This document shows, piece by piece, positions 43,352 to 52,769 of a stretch of 64,000 bases of DNA. The translations under genes were made by a program, and so were the position numbers. A model generated the notes under the pieces. That model saw only the letters and a program-made list of their open reading frames with translations, was not told where the DNA came from and did not search any database. How positions within the stretch are numbered: the stretch's first letter is position 1; every line of letters begins with the position of its first letter. The stretch is from NCBI GenBank assembly GCA_045647885.1, contig JAZRMX010000015.1, forward strand, positions 1-64,000, read 5' to 3'. This DNA comes from HGM04593 sp045647885 (GTDB lineage Bacteria > Bacteroidota > Bacteroidia > Bacteroidales > Bacteroidaceae).

Positions 43352-46300
43352 ATGCACGACTTTGTACACCTTCACGTTCACACGCAATACTCCATTCTCG
43401 ACGGACAGGCATCCATTGCCCGTATCGTAGACAAGGCTATGGCCGACGGTATGCGCGGCGTAGCCATCACCGACCACGGCAATATGATGGGAGTAAAGGA
43501 GTTTTTCAACTATGTGGGCAAGAAGAACAAAGGCAAGAGCGAAGAGGAAAAGTTCAAGCCCATCATCGGTTGCGAGGTCTACGTTGCCGAGCGCCGTCTC
43601 TTTAACCGAGAGCTTAAGGAGGATATGCGCGGACACCACCTTATATTGTTGGCAAAAAACGAGAAAGGTTATCACAACCTTGTAAAGATTGTGTCAAAAG
43701 CCTGGTCCGAGGGTTACTATTACAACCCACGTACCGACAAGGCCGAGCTTGAAAAATACCACGAAGGAATAATATGCTGTTCAGCCTGCCTGGGAGGTGA
43801 AATTCCACAACTGCTTATGAAAGGCGAGCTGGAAAAAGCCGAAGAGGTAGCCTTGTGGTACAAAAACCTGTTTGGCGAAGATTACTACCTTGAGCTTCAG
43901 CTACACAAAGCCAATATAGAGCGAGCCAACCACGAAGTATACCCCCTCCAGGTAGAAGTAAACAAGCAACTCGAAGAAATCGGTAAAAAACATAACATAA
44001 AACTTGTCTGCTCCAACGACGTTCACTTTGTCGATGAGGAGAACGCCGAGGCGCACGACCGCCTTATCTGCTTGAGCACAGGCAAAGACCTTGACGACCC
44101 TAAACGCATGCTCTACTCCAAGCAAGAGTGGTTCAAGACAAAAGCCGAGATGAACGAAATGTTCGGCTACGTACCCGAAGCGCTCACCAACACTGTGGAG
44201 ATATGCGACAAGGTAGAATTCTACTCTATCGACAGCGCGCCCATTATGCCCACCTTCGCCATTCCCGAAGATTTCGGCACCGAGGAGGGCTATCGCCAGA
44301 AATTCACGCACGAGGACCTGTTCAACGAATTTACCCGCGACGAAAAAGGCAACGTGGTACTGTCACAGGAAGAGGCTGAGAAAAAGATTAAAAAACTCGG
44401 CGGTTACGACAAGCTCTATCGTATAAAACTCGAGGGCGACTACTTGCGCAAAATCACATACGACGGAGCAAGGAAGTGCTACCCCGAGCCTTTCAACCAG
44501 GAGCTTACCGACCGCATTGACTTTGAGCTGCACATTATGAAGACAATGGGTTTCCCCGGCTACTTCCTCATTGTGCAGGACTTCATACGCGCAGCGCGCG
44601 AAGAGTTGGATGTTTCCGTGGGACCCGGACGTGGTTCTGCTGCCGGTAGCGTTGTGGCCTACGCATTGGGAATTACACGCGTTGACCCCATAAAATATGA
44701 CCTCCTTTTCGAGCGTTTCCTCAACCCCGACCGTATATCACTCCCCGATATTGATGTGGACTTCGACGATGACGGCCGTGGCCGAGTACTCAACTGGGTA
44801 ACCGAGAAATATGGCCAGGAAAAGGTTGCACACATCATCACATACGGCACAATGGCCACAAAACTTGCAATCAAGGATGTTGCCCGCGTGCAGAAACTAC
44901 CCCTCGACGAGTCGAACAGATTGTGCAAGGCCATCCCCGACCGCCTGCCCGATGGCAAGAAGATGAACCTCCCCAATGCCATCGCTGCCGTGCCCGAATT
45001 GCGCGAAGCCGAGGCCTCGCCCAACCCAATACTGCGCGACACCATAAAATATGCGAAGATGCTCGAAGGCAACGTGCGCAACACCGGCGTACACGCCTGC
45101 GGAACAATCATCTGTCGCGACGACATAACAGACCACGTGCCCATCAGCATCGCCGAAGACAAGGAGACCGGCGAGAAGATGCTCGTTACACAATACGAGG
45201 GCAGCGTTATTGAGGAGACCGGCCTTATCAAGATGGACTTCCTCGGCCTAAAGACTCTCTCTGTCATAAAAGAGGCAATAGAGAACGTACGCCAGAGCCT
45301 GAAGATTGATATCGACATAGACACCATACCCATTGACGACCCATTGACATACGAACTGTACAGTAAGGGCAACACCATTGGAACATTCCAGTTCGAGTCG
45401 CCGGGTATGCAGAAATATCTTCGCGAACTGCAGCCCACCACCTTTGAGGACCTCATTGCAATGAACGCCCTCTACCGACCGGGCCCTATGGACTACATCC
45501 CCGACTTCATACAGCGTAAGCACGACCCCTCGCTCGTGCAGTACGACATACCTTGTATGGAGAAATACCTGAAGGATACATACGGCATTACCGTATACCA
45601 GGAGCAGGTGATGCTCCTCTCGCGCCTCCTTGCCGACTTTACACGCGGCGAGAGCGATACTTTGCGTAAGGCAATGGGTAAGAAGATGAAAGACAAGCTC
45701 GACGAGTTGAAGCCCAAATTCATCAATGGCGGTAAAGCTAACGGCCACCCCGAAAAGACGCTCGAGAAGATATGGGCCGACTGGGAAAAGTTTGCCTCAT
45801 ACGCCTTCAACAAATCACACGCCACCTGTTACTCTTGGGTAGCCTACCAAACAGCCTACCTGAAAGCGCACTACCCCTCGCAGTATATGGCCGGCGCACT
45901 CAGCCGAAACCTTGACAAGATTACTGAAATCACGAAGCTGATGCAGGAGTGCAAGAGTATGGGTATAAACGTATTGGGCCCCGATGTAAACGAGTCGCAC
46001 CGCAAGTTCAGCGTAAACAAGAAAGGTGATATTCGTTTTGGTCTTTGCGCCGTAAAGGGTGTGGGAGAAAATGCCGTGCAGAGCATTATTGACGAGCGTG
46101 AGGCCAACGGCCCCTTCACAAGCATATTCGACTTTGTGGAGCGCGTAAACCTCACTGCCTGCAACCGCAAGAACCTTGAGTGCCTTGCCCTGTCGGGAGC
46201 ATTCGACGAGCTACCCGGAGGCATAAACCGCGAGCAATACCTTGCCTGCAACAGCAAGGGAGAACAGTTCCTTGAGAGCCTTGCACGTTACGGCAACCTT

Positions 46301-47047
46301 TTCCAGACTGATAAGTCATCGGCACAGAATACACTTTTTGGCGCCGAAGAGATGCCCGAGATTCCCAAGCCCGAAGTTCCCGAGAGTGCCAGTTGGAGTA
46401 CTCTTGAGCGACTCAACAGGGAAAGAGACCTTGTAGGCATATACCTGTCGGCACACCCGCTCGACGATTACACACTCATTCTCAATGAATTCTGCAACAC
46501 CAAAGCCGCAGAAATGAGCGACATGCAAGCACTGCAAGGGCGTAAGATAACATTGGGCGGAGTAGTTTCGGAAGCACCACGCACAGGTTTCACCAAGAAA
46601 GGCAGCCCCTACGGCGTAGCAAAGATAGAAGACTTTTCGGGAACCGCCGAAATATTCTTTTTGGGCGACGAGTGGATAAAACGCCAGAACTACTTTATAC
46701 CTGGCAATTTCCTATATATAAAAGGTGTCTGCACTCCACGCCGCTGGGACCCCAACAGTTTCGACTTCAGCGTAGGCAGCATAGAGCTTATGCCCGAAAT
46801 AAAGGACAAGATGGTTAAAAGCATCACCATTTCGTTTGATGTAATGAGCCTCAACGACGAGATATACGAATACCTCACCACTTATGCCGAAAAGCACCCC
46901 GGCCCAAGCAAACTACAGCTCAACATAAAGGACTACGAACACGAATTCACTCTTGAACTGGTTTCAAAGACCCACGACATAACCGTGGAGTATGAACTGA
47001 TAGAGTTCCTTAAAGAACAAGAAAACATAGAATATAAACTTAATTAA
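43352..47047 (+). CDS. dnaE: DNA polymerase III subunit alpha
   Basis: A 1,231-residue replicative polymerase. An N-terminal PHP domain (HLHVHTQYSILDG, ITDHGNMMG) is followed by the C-family polymerase core with catalytic aspartates in SLPDIDVDFDDDGRG. The fingers/tau-binding part and a C-terminal OB fold (KITLGGVVSEAPRTG) complete it. Length is normal. The start ATG lies in a leader with no clear consensus -7 box. trxA begins 23 nt after its stop on the same strand. Confidence 0.97.
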   Translation: MHDFVHLHVHTQYSILDGQASIARIVDKAMADGMRGVAITDHGNMMGVKEFFNYVGKKNKGKSEEEKFKPIIGCEVYVAERRLFNRELKEDMRGHHLILLAKNEKGYHNLVKIVSKAWSEGYYYNPRTDKAELEKYHEGIICCSACLGGEIPQLLMKGELEKAEEVALWYKNLFGEDYYLELQLHKANIERANHEVYPLQVEVNKQLEEIGKKHNIKLVCSNDVHFVDEENAEAHDRLICLSTGKDLDDPKRMLYSKQEWFKTKAEMNEMFGYVPEALTNTVEICDKVEFYSIDSAPIMPTFAIPEDFGTEEGYRQKFTHEDLFNEFTRDEKGNVVLSQEEAEKKIKKLGGYDKLYRIKLEGDYLRKITYDGARKCYPEPFNQELTDRIDFELHIMKTMGFPGYFLIVQDFIRAAREELDVSVGPGRGSAAGSVVAYALGITRVDPIKYDLLFERFLNPDRISLPDIDVDFDDDGRGRVLNWVTEKYGQEKVAHIITYGTMATKLAIKDVARVQKLPLDESNRLCKAIPDRLPDGKKMNLPNAIAAVPELREAEASPNPILRDTIKYAKMLEGNVRNTGVHACGTIICRDDITDHVPISIAEDKETGEKMLVTQYEGSVIEETGLIKMDFLGLKTLSVIKEAIENVRQSLKIDIDIDTIPIDDPLTYELYSKGNTIGTFQFESPGMQKYLRELQPTTFEDLIAMNALYRPGPMDYIPDFIQRKHDPSLVQYDIPCMEKYLKDTYGITVYQEQVMLLSRLLADFTRGESDTLRKAMGKKMKDKLDELKPKFINGGKANGHPEKTLEKIWADWEKFASYAFNKSHATCYSWVAYQTAYLKAHYPSQYMAGALSRNLDKITEITKLMQECKSMGINVLGPDVNESHRKFSVNKKGDIRFGLCAVKGVGENAVQSIIDEREANGPFTSIFDFVERVNLTACNRKNLECLALSGAFDELPGGINREQYLACNSKGEQFLESLARYGNLFQTDKSSAQNTLFGAEEMPEIPKPEVPESASWSTLERLNRERDLVGIYLSAHPLDDYTLILNEFCNTKAAEMSDMQALQGRKITLGGVVSEAPRTGFTKKGSPYGVAKIEDFSGTAEIFFLGDEWIKRQNYFIPGNFLYIKGVCTPRRWDPNSFDFSVGSIELMPEIKDKMVKSITISFDVMSLNDEIYEYLTTYAEKHPGPSKLQLNIKDYEHEFTLELVSKTHDITVEYELIEFLKEQENIEYKLN

Positions 47048-47070
47048 TAACCTTTTAAATACTGAAACTT

Positions 47071-47388
47071 ATGGCATTTAATGTAACAGACGAAAACGCA
47101 CAGGAGTTTATGGCAACATCACTTCCCATCGTGCTCGACTTCAGCGCAACTTGGTGTGGCCCCTGCAAACAGCTTGCCCCCATCATCGAAGAACTTGCAA
47201 ACGAGTATGAAGGCCGTATCGCCGTAGCAAAATGCGACATTGAGGAGGCATGTGACCTCACAGCAGAATACGGAATACGCAACGTACCCACCGTAATCTT
47301 CATAAAAGACGGACAGGTTGTAGATAAATTCGTGGGCTCAAAATCAAAAGCCGACGTACAGGCAAAGTTTGAAGCACTTTTAGGATAA
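47071..47388 (+). CDS. trxA: thioredoxin
   Basis: A 105-residue thioredoxin with the canonical WCGPC site (Cys29, Cys32, SATWCGPCKQL) and the cis-Pro motif VPTVIF. It is cytoplasmic, as no signal peptide is present. It reduces disulfides and could regenerate the ArsC encoded in this window. It follows dnaE and precedes a small acidic-protein gene by 7 nt, and a single terminator follows that gene. Confidence 0.96.
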   Translation: MAFNVTDENAQEFMATSLPIVLDFSATWCGPCKQLAPIIEELANEYEGRIAVAKCDIEEACDLTAEYGIRNVPTVIFIKDGQVVDKFVGSKSKADVQAKFEALLG

Positions 47389-47395
47389 TACCACT

Positions 47396-47719
47396 ATGCA
47401 GAACGACGAATTCAACATTGAAGACCTCGACGACGAGAAAACCATCGCCTACATACGCGAGCGTCTGCCCCAGGAACTGAAAGAGAAATTCAGCGACGAC
47501 GAGTTTTACTACTTTCTCGACACCATCTATGACTACTACGACAAGAGCGGTATACTTGACGGCGGTGGAGATTATGTAGACATCGACATTGACGAGATTG
47601 CTCGATTCATTGCCAAGGAGGCAAAGAAAAACGGCATCGGCGAATTCGACCCCGAAGAGCTCTTCTTTATCGTTGAAGGCGAACTTGCCTACAACGGCGT
47701 CATTGACGACGAAGAATAA
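47396..47719 (+). CDS. conserved small acidic protein, unknown function
   Basis: A 107-residue very acidic protein (DDEE- and DDDE-rich) with no signal peptide or membrane segment. It begins MQNDEFNIEDLDDEKT and contains FYYFLDTIYDYYDKSG. I do not recognise a domain. It starts 7 nt after the trxA stop and shares the trxA terminator, so it is likely co-expressed with thioredoxin. Its codon use is like its neighbours. Confidence 0.75.
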   Translation: MQNDEFNIEDLDDEKTIAYIRERLPQELKEKFSDDEFYYFLDTIYDYYDKSGILDGGGDYVDIDIDEIARFIAKEAKKNGIGEFDPEELFFIVEGELAYNGVIDDEE

Positions 47720-47766
47720 TTTTGCTACGAAGCAATCCAATGAGGGCGGTTGCAACCCTTTAAAAC

Positions 47767-47802
47767 AAAAACAGATGCGAGATTTTTCTCGCATCTGTTT
47801 TT
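47767..47802. terminator. 16-bp-stem bidirectional terminator
   Basis: A perfect 16-bp stem (47767-47782 with 47787-47802) and a TTTT loop lie between the trxA unit and the convergent nagB gene. Confidence 0.8.
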
Positions 47803-47822
47803 ATATATTAAATAGGTAACTT

Positions 47823-49745
47823 TTACAGCAACTTAACAAACATCTCAATTGCCTGATATTCGGGCAAGCCTATCTTGTCGAACAGCTGAGCTGTACCCTG
47901 CATACGATCCTCGGCACGTTGCCAGAACTCGCGCGCATCCTCGCCGGGGAAGGGGACAATATCCTTCTGTGAAAGGTGACGGAAGATTGCGTGACGTTTA
48001 CGTATCATCTCCTCGGGGCTCAAGGGAACCGCCATATCGGCAACTGCCAAGTCCCACTCCTGCCAAGCACCGCGGTAGAGCCATATATGACACTCTTTTG
48101 CCCAAGGCTCCTCTTTAACCTCTTCCCAGGCACGCAATACTGCCTCAATGCAGACACGATGAGTGCCGTGAGGGTCGGTGAGGTCACCGGCAGCATAAAT
48201 CTGATGCGGTTTCACCTCCTGCATAAGTTTCTTTACAATCTCAATGTCGGCATCGGTAAGCTGTCCCTTCTTTATACCACCCGTCTCGTAGAAGGGAAGG
48301 TTAAGGAAATGGGCGTTAGTTCTGTCGTCAAGACCTATTGAACGACAAGCCGCACGTGCCTCGGCACGGCGTATCGCACCCTTGAGATTGAGCAGGGCAC
48401 GAGGCTCGGGCTCACCGGGTATTTTATTAGCAATAATCTCGCGCACCTCCTCGAACTTGTCACCAAAGCCCATCTCACGGGCTGTATCAATATTCTGCAA
48501 TACCACATCGTCGTACACAGCTACATTACCCGAGGTCTCGTAGGCAACGTGTACATCGTGTCCCTGCTCTATAAGGCGGTTGAATGTTCCACCCATAGAA
48601 ATTACATCATCGTCGGGGTGCGGAGAGAATATTATCACTCGCTTGGGGAAGGGAGTAGAAGGCACGGGACGGGTTGAATCGTCGGCATTAGGCTTTCCTC
48701 CGGGCCAGCCCGAAATAATATGCTGGACATCATTGAATACGCGGATATTTATCTGGTCGTAAGTATCCACACGTTCCAGCAAGTCGGAAAGAGAGTTCTT
48801 TATATAATCCTGGTGGGTGAGCTTAAGAATGGGTTTATCCACCACCTGACAAAGCCATATAACAGCTTTACGGATAAGTTTCGGTGTCCACTCTGTGGGA
48901 GGAGCTATAAGCCAAGGCTCTTTTACTCGTGTGAGTTCCTGTGCTGCAGCCTCATCGATAATAACCTTCACATTTCTGTGCCCCTGTAAATAAGTTGCAG
49001 GATAATTCTCGGAAACCTCGCCTTCGATAAGCTGTTTTGCAATCTGCGCCTTATCCTCGCCCCACATCATAAGCACAACCTTCTTGGCACTCATCACAGT
49101 GTCCATACCCATTGTTATAGCAGTCTTGGGTACTTCATTGGAGTTAGAGAAGAACTTGTTTTGTGTGCGGCGTGAATTGTAGCTCAACTGCACCAGACGC
49201 GTTGTGGATTTTGAATATGTACCAGGCTCGTTAAAACCAATCTGGCCAAGTTCTCCCACACCCATAATCATAAGGTCGACCTGACCGCGTACCATATCCT
49301 CATAGCTCTTGCAGTAGTCATTAACCTTATCGCGAGGCACTGTACCATCGGGGAAATGAACATTTGCAGGGGCTATATCAACATACTTCAAGAAATCCTC
49401 ATACACACGGTGATTGCGGCTCTGGGGATTCTCGGGGCTCATCGGGTAGAACTCGTCAAGGCTGTAGACCTTCACTTTTTTGAAGCTTACCTCACCGGCC
49501 TTGTATCTCTTCACAAGTTCGGCATAAAGACCAAGGGGTGTACGGCCGGTTGAAAGACCCAACACAAAAAGTCCGTCGACCTTGTGGGCGTTTATCGCCT
49601 TTACAACAATATCGGCAGCATGCTTTGCTCCTTCGTCGGCAGTGGGGCTTATGAAAGTTGAAACCTTTTCAAACTTACAGATACTGTCAAGCGAAGCCGA
49701 CACCGGCAGTTCACCTATTTTGGGAAGTACAAATTTTGAATCCAT
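47823..49745 (-). CDS. nagB: NagB-like (GlcN6P deaminase fold) fused to PIG-L deacetylase
   Basis: A 640-residue fusion. Residues 1-300 have the glucosamine-6-phosphate deaminase fold (SLDEFYPMS with Asp97, and FNEPGTYSKSTT). The C-terminal part (about 365-640) is a PIG-L/LmbE deacetylase with HPDDD at 376-380. This fusion length is normal for Bacteroides. The active-site loop reads GVGELGQIGFNEP (162-174): the Asp and His used by E. coli NagB (D141, H143 in DGH) are Leu166 and Gln168. The deaminase may therefore be inactive or use another chemistry. It is last in a sulfatase-maturase-nagB run, fitting handling of sulfated GlcNAc. Confidence 0.85.
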   Translation of the reverse strand: MDSKFVLPKIGELPVSASLDSICKFEKVSTFISPTADEGAKHAADIVVKAINAHKVDGLFVLGLSTGRTPLGLYAELVKRYKAGEVSFKKVKVYSLDEFYPMSPENPQSRNHRVYEDFLKYVDIAPANVHFPDGTVPRDKVNDYCKSYEDMVRGQVDLMIMGVGELGQIGFNEPGTYSKSTTRLVQLSYNSRRTQNKFFSNSNEVPKTAITMGMDTVMSAKKVVLMMWGEDKAQIAKQLIEGEVSENYPATYLQGHRNVKVIIDEAAAQELTRVKEPWLIAPPTEWTPKLIRKAVIWLCQVVDKPILKLTHQDYIKNSLSDLLERVDTYDQINIRVFNDVQHIISGWPGGKPNADDSTRPVPSTPFPKRVIIFSPHPDDDVISMGGTFNRLIEQGHDVHVAYETSGNVAVYDDVVLQNIDTAREMGFGDKFEEVREIIANKIPGEPEPRALLNLKGAIRRAEARAACRSIGLDDRTNAHFLNLPFYETGGIKKGQLTDADIEIVKKLMQEVKPHQIYAAGDLTDPHGTHRVCIEAVLRAWEEVKEEPWAKECHIWLYRGAWQEWDLAVADMAVPLSPEEMIRKRHAIFRHLSQKDIVPFPGEDAREFWQRAEDRMQGTAQLFDKIGLPEYQAIEMFVKLL

Positions 49746-49784
49746 ATTATTTAAATGTTAGTTATATAGTTTTTGTTTTTAATC

Positions 49785-51029
49785 TTATTTTTTCCAGTCC
49801 ATCACAAGCGATGGTGGCTCGCCTTTATCGAGCAGTGACTTCATATAGCGCATATAAGGGTCGGAGTGACGGAAGAACATCTTATAACCCTCACACAATA
49901 CATTCATATAAGGCTCACCATTCTTCGCATAGGCGAAACGGTGCTTGGGACACTCTCCTTTGCACAAGAAGTAGTAGTTGCAACGCTTGCACTCCATAGG
50001 TAGCGCCTCGCGCTTGTCACGCCCGAAGGCCTGCTGTTCCTCACTCCTGTACATATCGACAAGGTTACCCTCGGCAATATTGCCCAAGCGATATTCGGGG
50101 TAGACAAAATGGTCGCACGAATATACATCACCATTGTGTTCCACCACAAGACCATCACCACAGGTATCGCAAAAAGCGCATAAGGGCGGGGGTACACCGC
50201 ACCAGTTGGCAAGAGTAATATCAAAGAGCTGCACAAAGCGGCTACCTACATCGCGTTTCACCCACTCGTCGAAAACGCTGCACATAAATTCGCCGTATCC
50301 CTTTGCGCTTACCGACCAAGGCGCCTCAACAGCATCCTCCTCGTCGGGCGACACAATAAGCGGACGGCGGCCGGGACGCTCTTTCACATATTCCACCACA
50401 GGGAGGAACTGCATAAAACTGCTCAACGTACGCAGGAATTTATACACTTCGGCACCACGCCCCTCGCTACGTTTGTTCACCGTAGAGAGAATATTGAATT
50501 CCACTCCCGAACGAGTGAACATATCCACGGTTCTCATTACACGGGAGAAGGTGGGGGCGCCACCGCAGTCGCGACGGAAGGCGTCGTGTATATCCTCGGG
50601 GCCATCGAGAGAAAGCCCCACAAGGAAACCATTGTCGGCAAAGAAACTACACCAGTCATCGTTGACCAATATGCCATTTGTCTGCAAGGTATTCTCAACA
50701 ATCTTGTCACCGGCATACTTCTTCTGCAACTCCATAGCTTTGCGAAAGAAAGGCAGGCCTGCCATCAACGGCTCGCCGCCGTGCCAGCAGAAAGTTACAT
50801 ACTGCTGCGAAACGCCCTCTATGTATTGCCTTATATACGTTTCCAGCAATTCGTCGCTCATAAGCGGCATTGCGTTATTGTATATATCGGCCTTGTCGCG
50901 GTAGTAACAATAGTTACAATCGAGGTTACACGCCGAACCTATCGGCTTTACCATAGTGCCGAAGGAGGGCGCACGCCTCATCTTTGCAACATCGACGAGG
51001 TTAAGATTGTTCTTCTTGTTACTCTTCAT
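49785..51029 (-). CDS. anaerobic sulfatase-maturating radical SAM enzyme
   Basis: A 414-residue radical SAM/SPASM enzyme (anSME) that oxidises the active-site Cys or Ser of sulfatases to formylglycine. The SAM cluster Cys are 34, 38 and 41 (GSACNLDCNYCYY). The C-terminal SPASM cysteines appear as CDTCGDG, CDHF and MECKRCNYYFLCKGEC, in part separated. It starts 5 nt after the sulfatase stop on the same strand, so maturase and client are co-translated. The client has a Ser-type motif, which anSMEs accept. Confidence 0.95.
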   Translation of the reverse strand: MKSNKKNNLNLVDVAKMRRAPSFGTMVKPIGSACNLDCNYCYYRDKADIYNNAMPLMSDELLETYIRQYIEGVSQQYVTFCWHGGEPLMAGLPFFRKAMELQKKYAGDKIVENTLQTNGILVNDDWCSFFADNGFLVGLSLDGPEDIHDAFRRDCGGAPTFSRVMRTVDMFTRSGVEFNILSTVNKRSEGRGAEVYKFLRTLSSFMQFLPVVEYVKERPGRRPLIVSPDEEDAVEAPWSVSAKGYGEFMCSVFDEWVKRDVGSRFVQLFDITLANWCGVPPPLCAFCDTCGDGLVVEHNGDVYSCDHFVYPEYRLGNIAEGNLVDMYRSEEQQAFGRDKREALPMECKRCNYYFLCKGECPKHRFAYAKNGEPYMNVLCEGYKMFFRHSDPYMRYMKSLLDKGEPPSLVMDWKK

Positions 51030-51034
51030 TCTGC

Positions 51035-52606
51035 TTATTTTTCAATAAATTTCTCCTCGCCATAGAGTACCTGCAATTCGCGCAACAAGCCTTTGAGGCT
51101 GTCGGTCAGTTGCTCGGTTCCGGCTGTGCCGTAAATATTGCACAACTCATTCTTGTCTGCAACAAGGTCGAAAAGTTCCCACTCGCTGTAATCATCGCCA
51201 TAGAAATGTATCAGTTTATAGCGTTCGGTACGCACACCATAATGGGGGCGCACTGCGTGCTCGTCGGGGAATTCATAATAGTGGTAATAAAGGGCCTTAC
51301 GCTCGGGATTCCACTTCTCGCCCTTAAGCAGAGGCAAGAGCGACTCGCCGTGAATATCCTCGGGAATCTCCGCGCCGGCAAGTTCAAGAATTGTGGGAGC
51401 ATAGTCGATATTCTGTACAAGCTGTGTAACATCGCCCCTCACGCCACCGGGAAGACGCATAAGCAAGGGGGTGCGGAAGGATTCTTCGTACATAAAGCGT
51501 TTGTCGAACCAGCCGTGTTCGCCCATATAGAATCCCTGGTCGGAAGTGTACACAATGAGTGTATTATCCATAAGGCCGTTCTCCTCAAGGTAATCGAGTA
51601 CAATGCCTACGTTGCGGTCGACCGATGTTATCACACGCAAATAGTCGCGCATATATTGCTGGAACTTCCACTCGTCGAGAGCTTTTCCCTTAAGGCCTGC
51701 AGCCTTGAACTTTGCAATAACCTTGTCGTAGTGGGCATCCCAGGCAGCCTTTTGTTCGGCATCCATATTCTTGTATATTCTGCGCCCCCACTCTTCAAGG
51801 TCGGGACGGCTGTGTATGGTGCTGTCCTTGTCGGCCATCTTGAGGTCATAGACAATATCCATATCATTGGAGATTGACATCTTCTGAGCGGCTGCCGCCT
51901 TACGCCCCTCGTAATTATCGTAGAAAGTTTCGGGCAATGGGAATTTACTGTCGGCAAAGAGCTCCAGGTCGCAAGTGTCGGGCATCCAGGTACGATGAGG
52001 AGCCTTGTGGTGCAAAAGCAGACAGAAAGGTTTCTCTTTATTGCGTATGGAGTCGAGCCACTCTATTGCAAGGTCGGTTGTAACGTTTGTTGCATAACCT
52101 TTGCGCTGTATCTTTTCGCCATTCTTAATGAATGTGGGGTTGTAGTAATCGCCCTGACCAATGAGGATATCCCAGTAATCGAAACCTGTGGGGTCAGATG
52201 TCAAGTGCCACTTACCTATAACAGCAGTCTCATAACCCTGTTTCTGCAAAAGCTTGGGGTAAGTCTGCTGCCCCCCGTCGAACGATGAGCTGTTGTCGGT
52301 AAAACCGTTTGCAAGGCTATGCTTGCCAGTGAGCATACAGGCACGCGAGGGACCACTTATGGAGTTTGCCACAAAACTGTTTGTAAAGCGAACACCATCG
52401 GTTGCTATGCGGTCAATGTTGGGTGTCTGTATATATGTGGTGTCATACGCACTCAATGTCTGGTAAGAGTGGTCGTCACACATAATATAAAGGATGTTCA
52501 TTGGTTTGTCGGCCTTTTTCTCATTACAAGAGACAAAAGGCATCATAGCTGTTCCCGCCATTGAAAGACACAGGAACTGTTTGGTTTTGCAAAGGAAATT
52601 ATTCAT
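51035..52606 (-). CDS. type I sulfatase lipoprotein, Ser-type
   Basis: A 523-residue surface or periplasmic sulfatase. The signal peptide ends in a lipobox with Cys27 (MMPFVSC). The formylglycine motif is S84-G-P-S-R88 with TG at 93-94, so Ser is the residue to be converted. DDH near the N-terminus and a TSDQGFYMGEHGW motif supply calcium ligands. The substrate cannot be named; it is a good candidate for sulfated GlcNAc, Gal or glycosaminoglycan. The start ATG at 52606 is chosen because a -7 box (52646-52653, minus) rules out 52660. First gene of the sulfatase-anSME-nagB unit. Confidence 0.92.
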   Translation of the reverse strand: MNNFLCKTKQFLCLSMAGTAMMPFVSCNEKKADKPMNILYIMCDDHSYQTLSAYDTTYIQTPNIDRIATDGVRFTNSFVANSISGPSRACMLTGKHSLANGFTDNSSSFDGGQQTYPKLLQKQGYETAVIGKWHLTSDPTGFDYWDILIGQGDYYNPTFIKNGEKIQRKGYATNVTTDLAIEWLDSIRNKEKPFCLLLHHKAPHRTWMPDTCDLELFADSKFPLPETFYDNYEGRKAAAAQKMSISNDMDIVYDLKMADKDSTIHSRPDLEEWGRRIYKNMDAEQKAAWDAHYDKVIAKFKAAGLKGKALDEWKFQQYMRDYLRVITSVDRNVGIVLDYLEENGLMDNTLIVYTSDQGFYMGEHGWFDKRFMYEESFRTPLLMRLPGGVRGDVTQLVQNIDYAPTILELAGAEIPEDIHGESLLPLLKGEKWNPERKALYYHYYEFPDEHAVRPHYGVRTERYKLIHFYGDDYSEWELFDLVADKNELCNIYGTAGTEQLTDSLKGLLRELQVLYGEEKFIEK

Positions 52607-52645
52607 AATTTTATTTGTGTTTTTACAAATTAAGCTATCTATACG

Positions 52646-52653
52646 CAAATATA
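52646..52653 (-). promoter_or_regulatory. -7 box of the sulfatase operon
   Basis: TATATTTG on the minus strand is a full match 40 nt upstream of the sulfatase ATG. Confidence 0.5.
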
Positions 52654-52718
52654 AACTCATTATCGCAAAAAAGTAATTAAAAACTATAAAATATTATATA
52701 TTTATGTTTTTTTGGCAA

Positions 52719-52752
52719 AAAAATAACGGCAAGCACGCTTGCCGTTATTTTT
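52719..52752 (-). terminator. terminator of the ROK kinase gene
   Basis: A perfect 16-bp stem (52719-52734 with 52737-52752) with an AC loop lies just beyond the ROK stop at 52770. Transcription comes from the minus strand, and the stem ends in a T run in that direction. Confidence 0.75.
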
Positions 52753-52769
52753 ACGAATATTCAATTCCG

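Noticed and set aside
47823..49745. NagB/PIG-L fusion as an assembly artefact
   Set aside because: A fusion of this length and order is normal for Bacteroides; only the active-site changes are notable.
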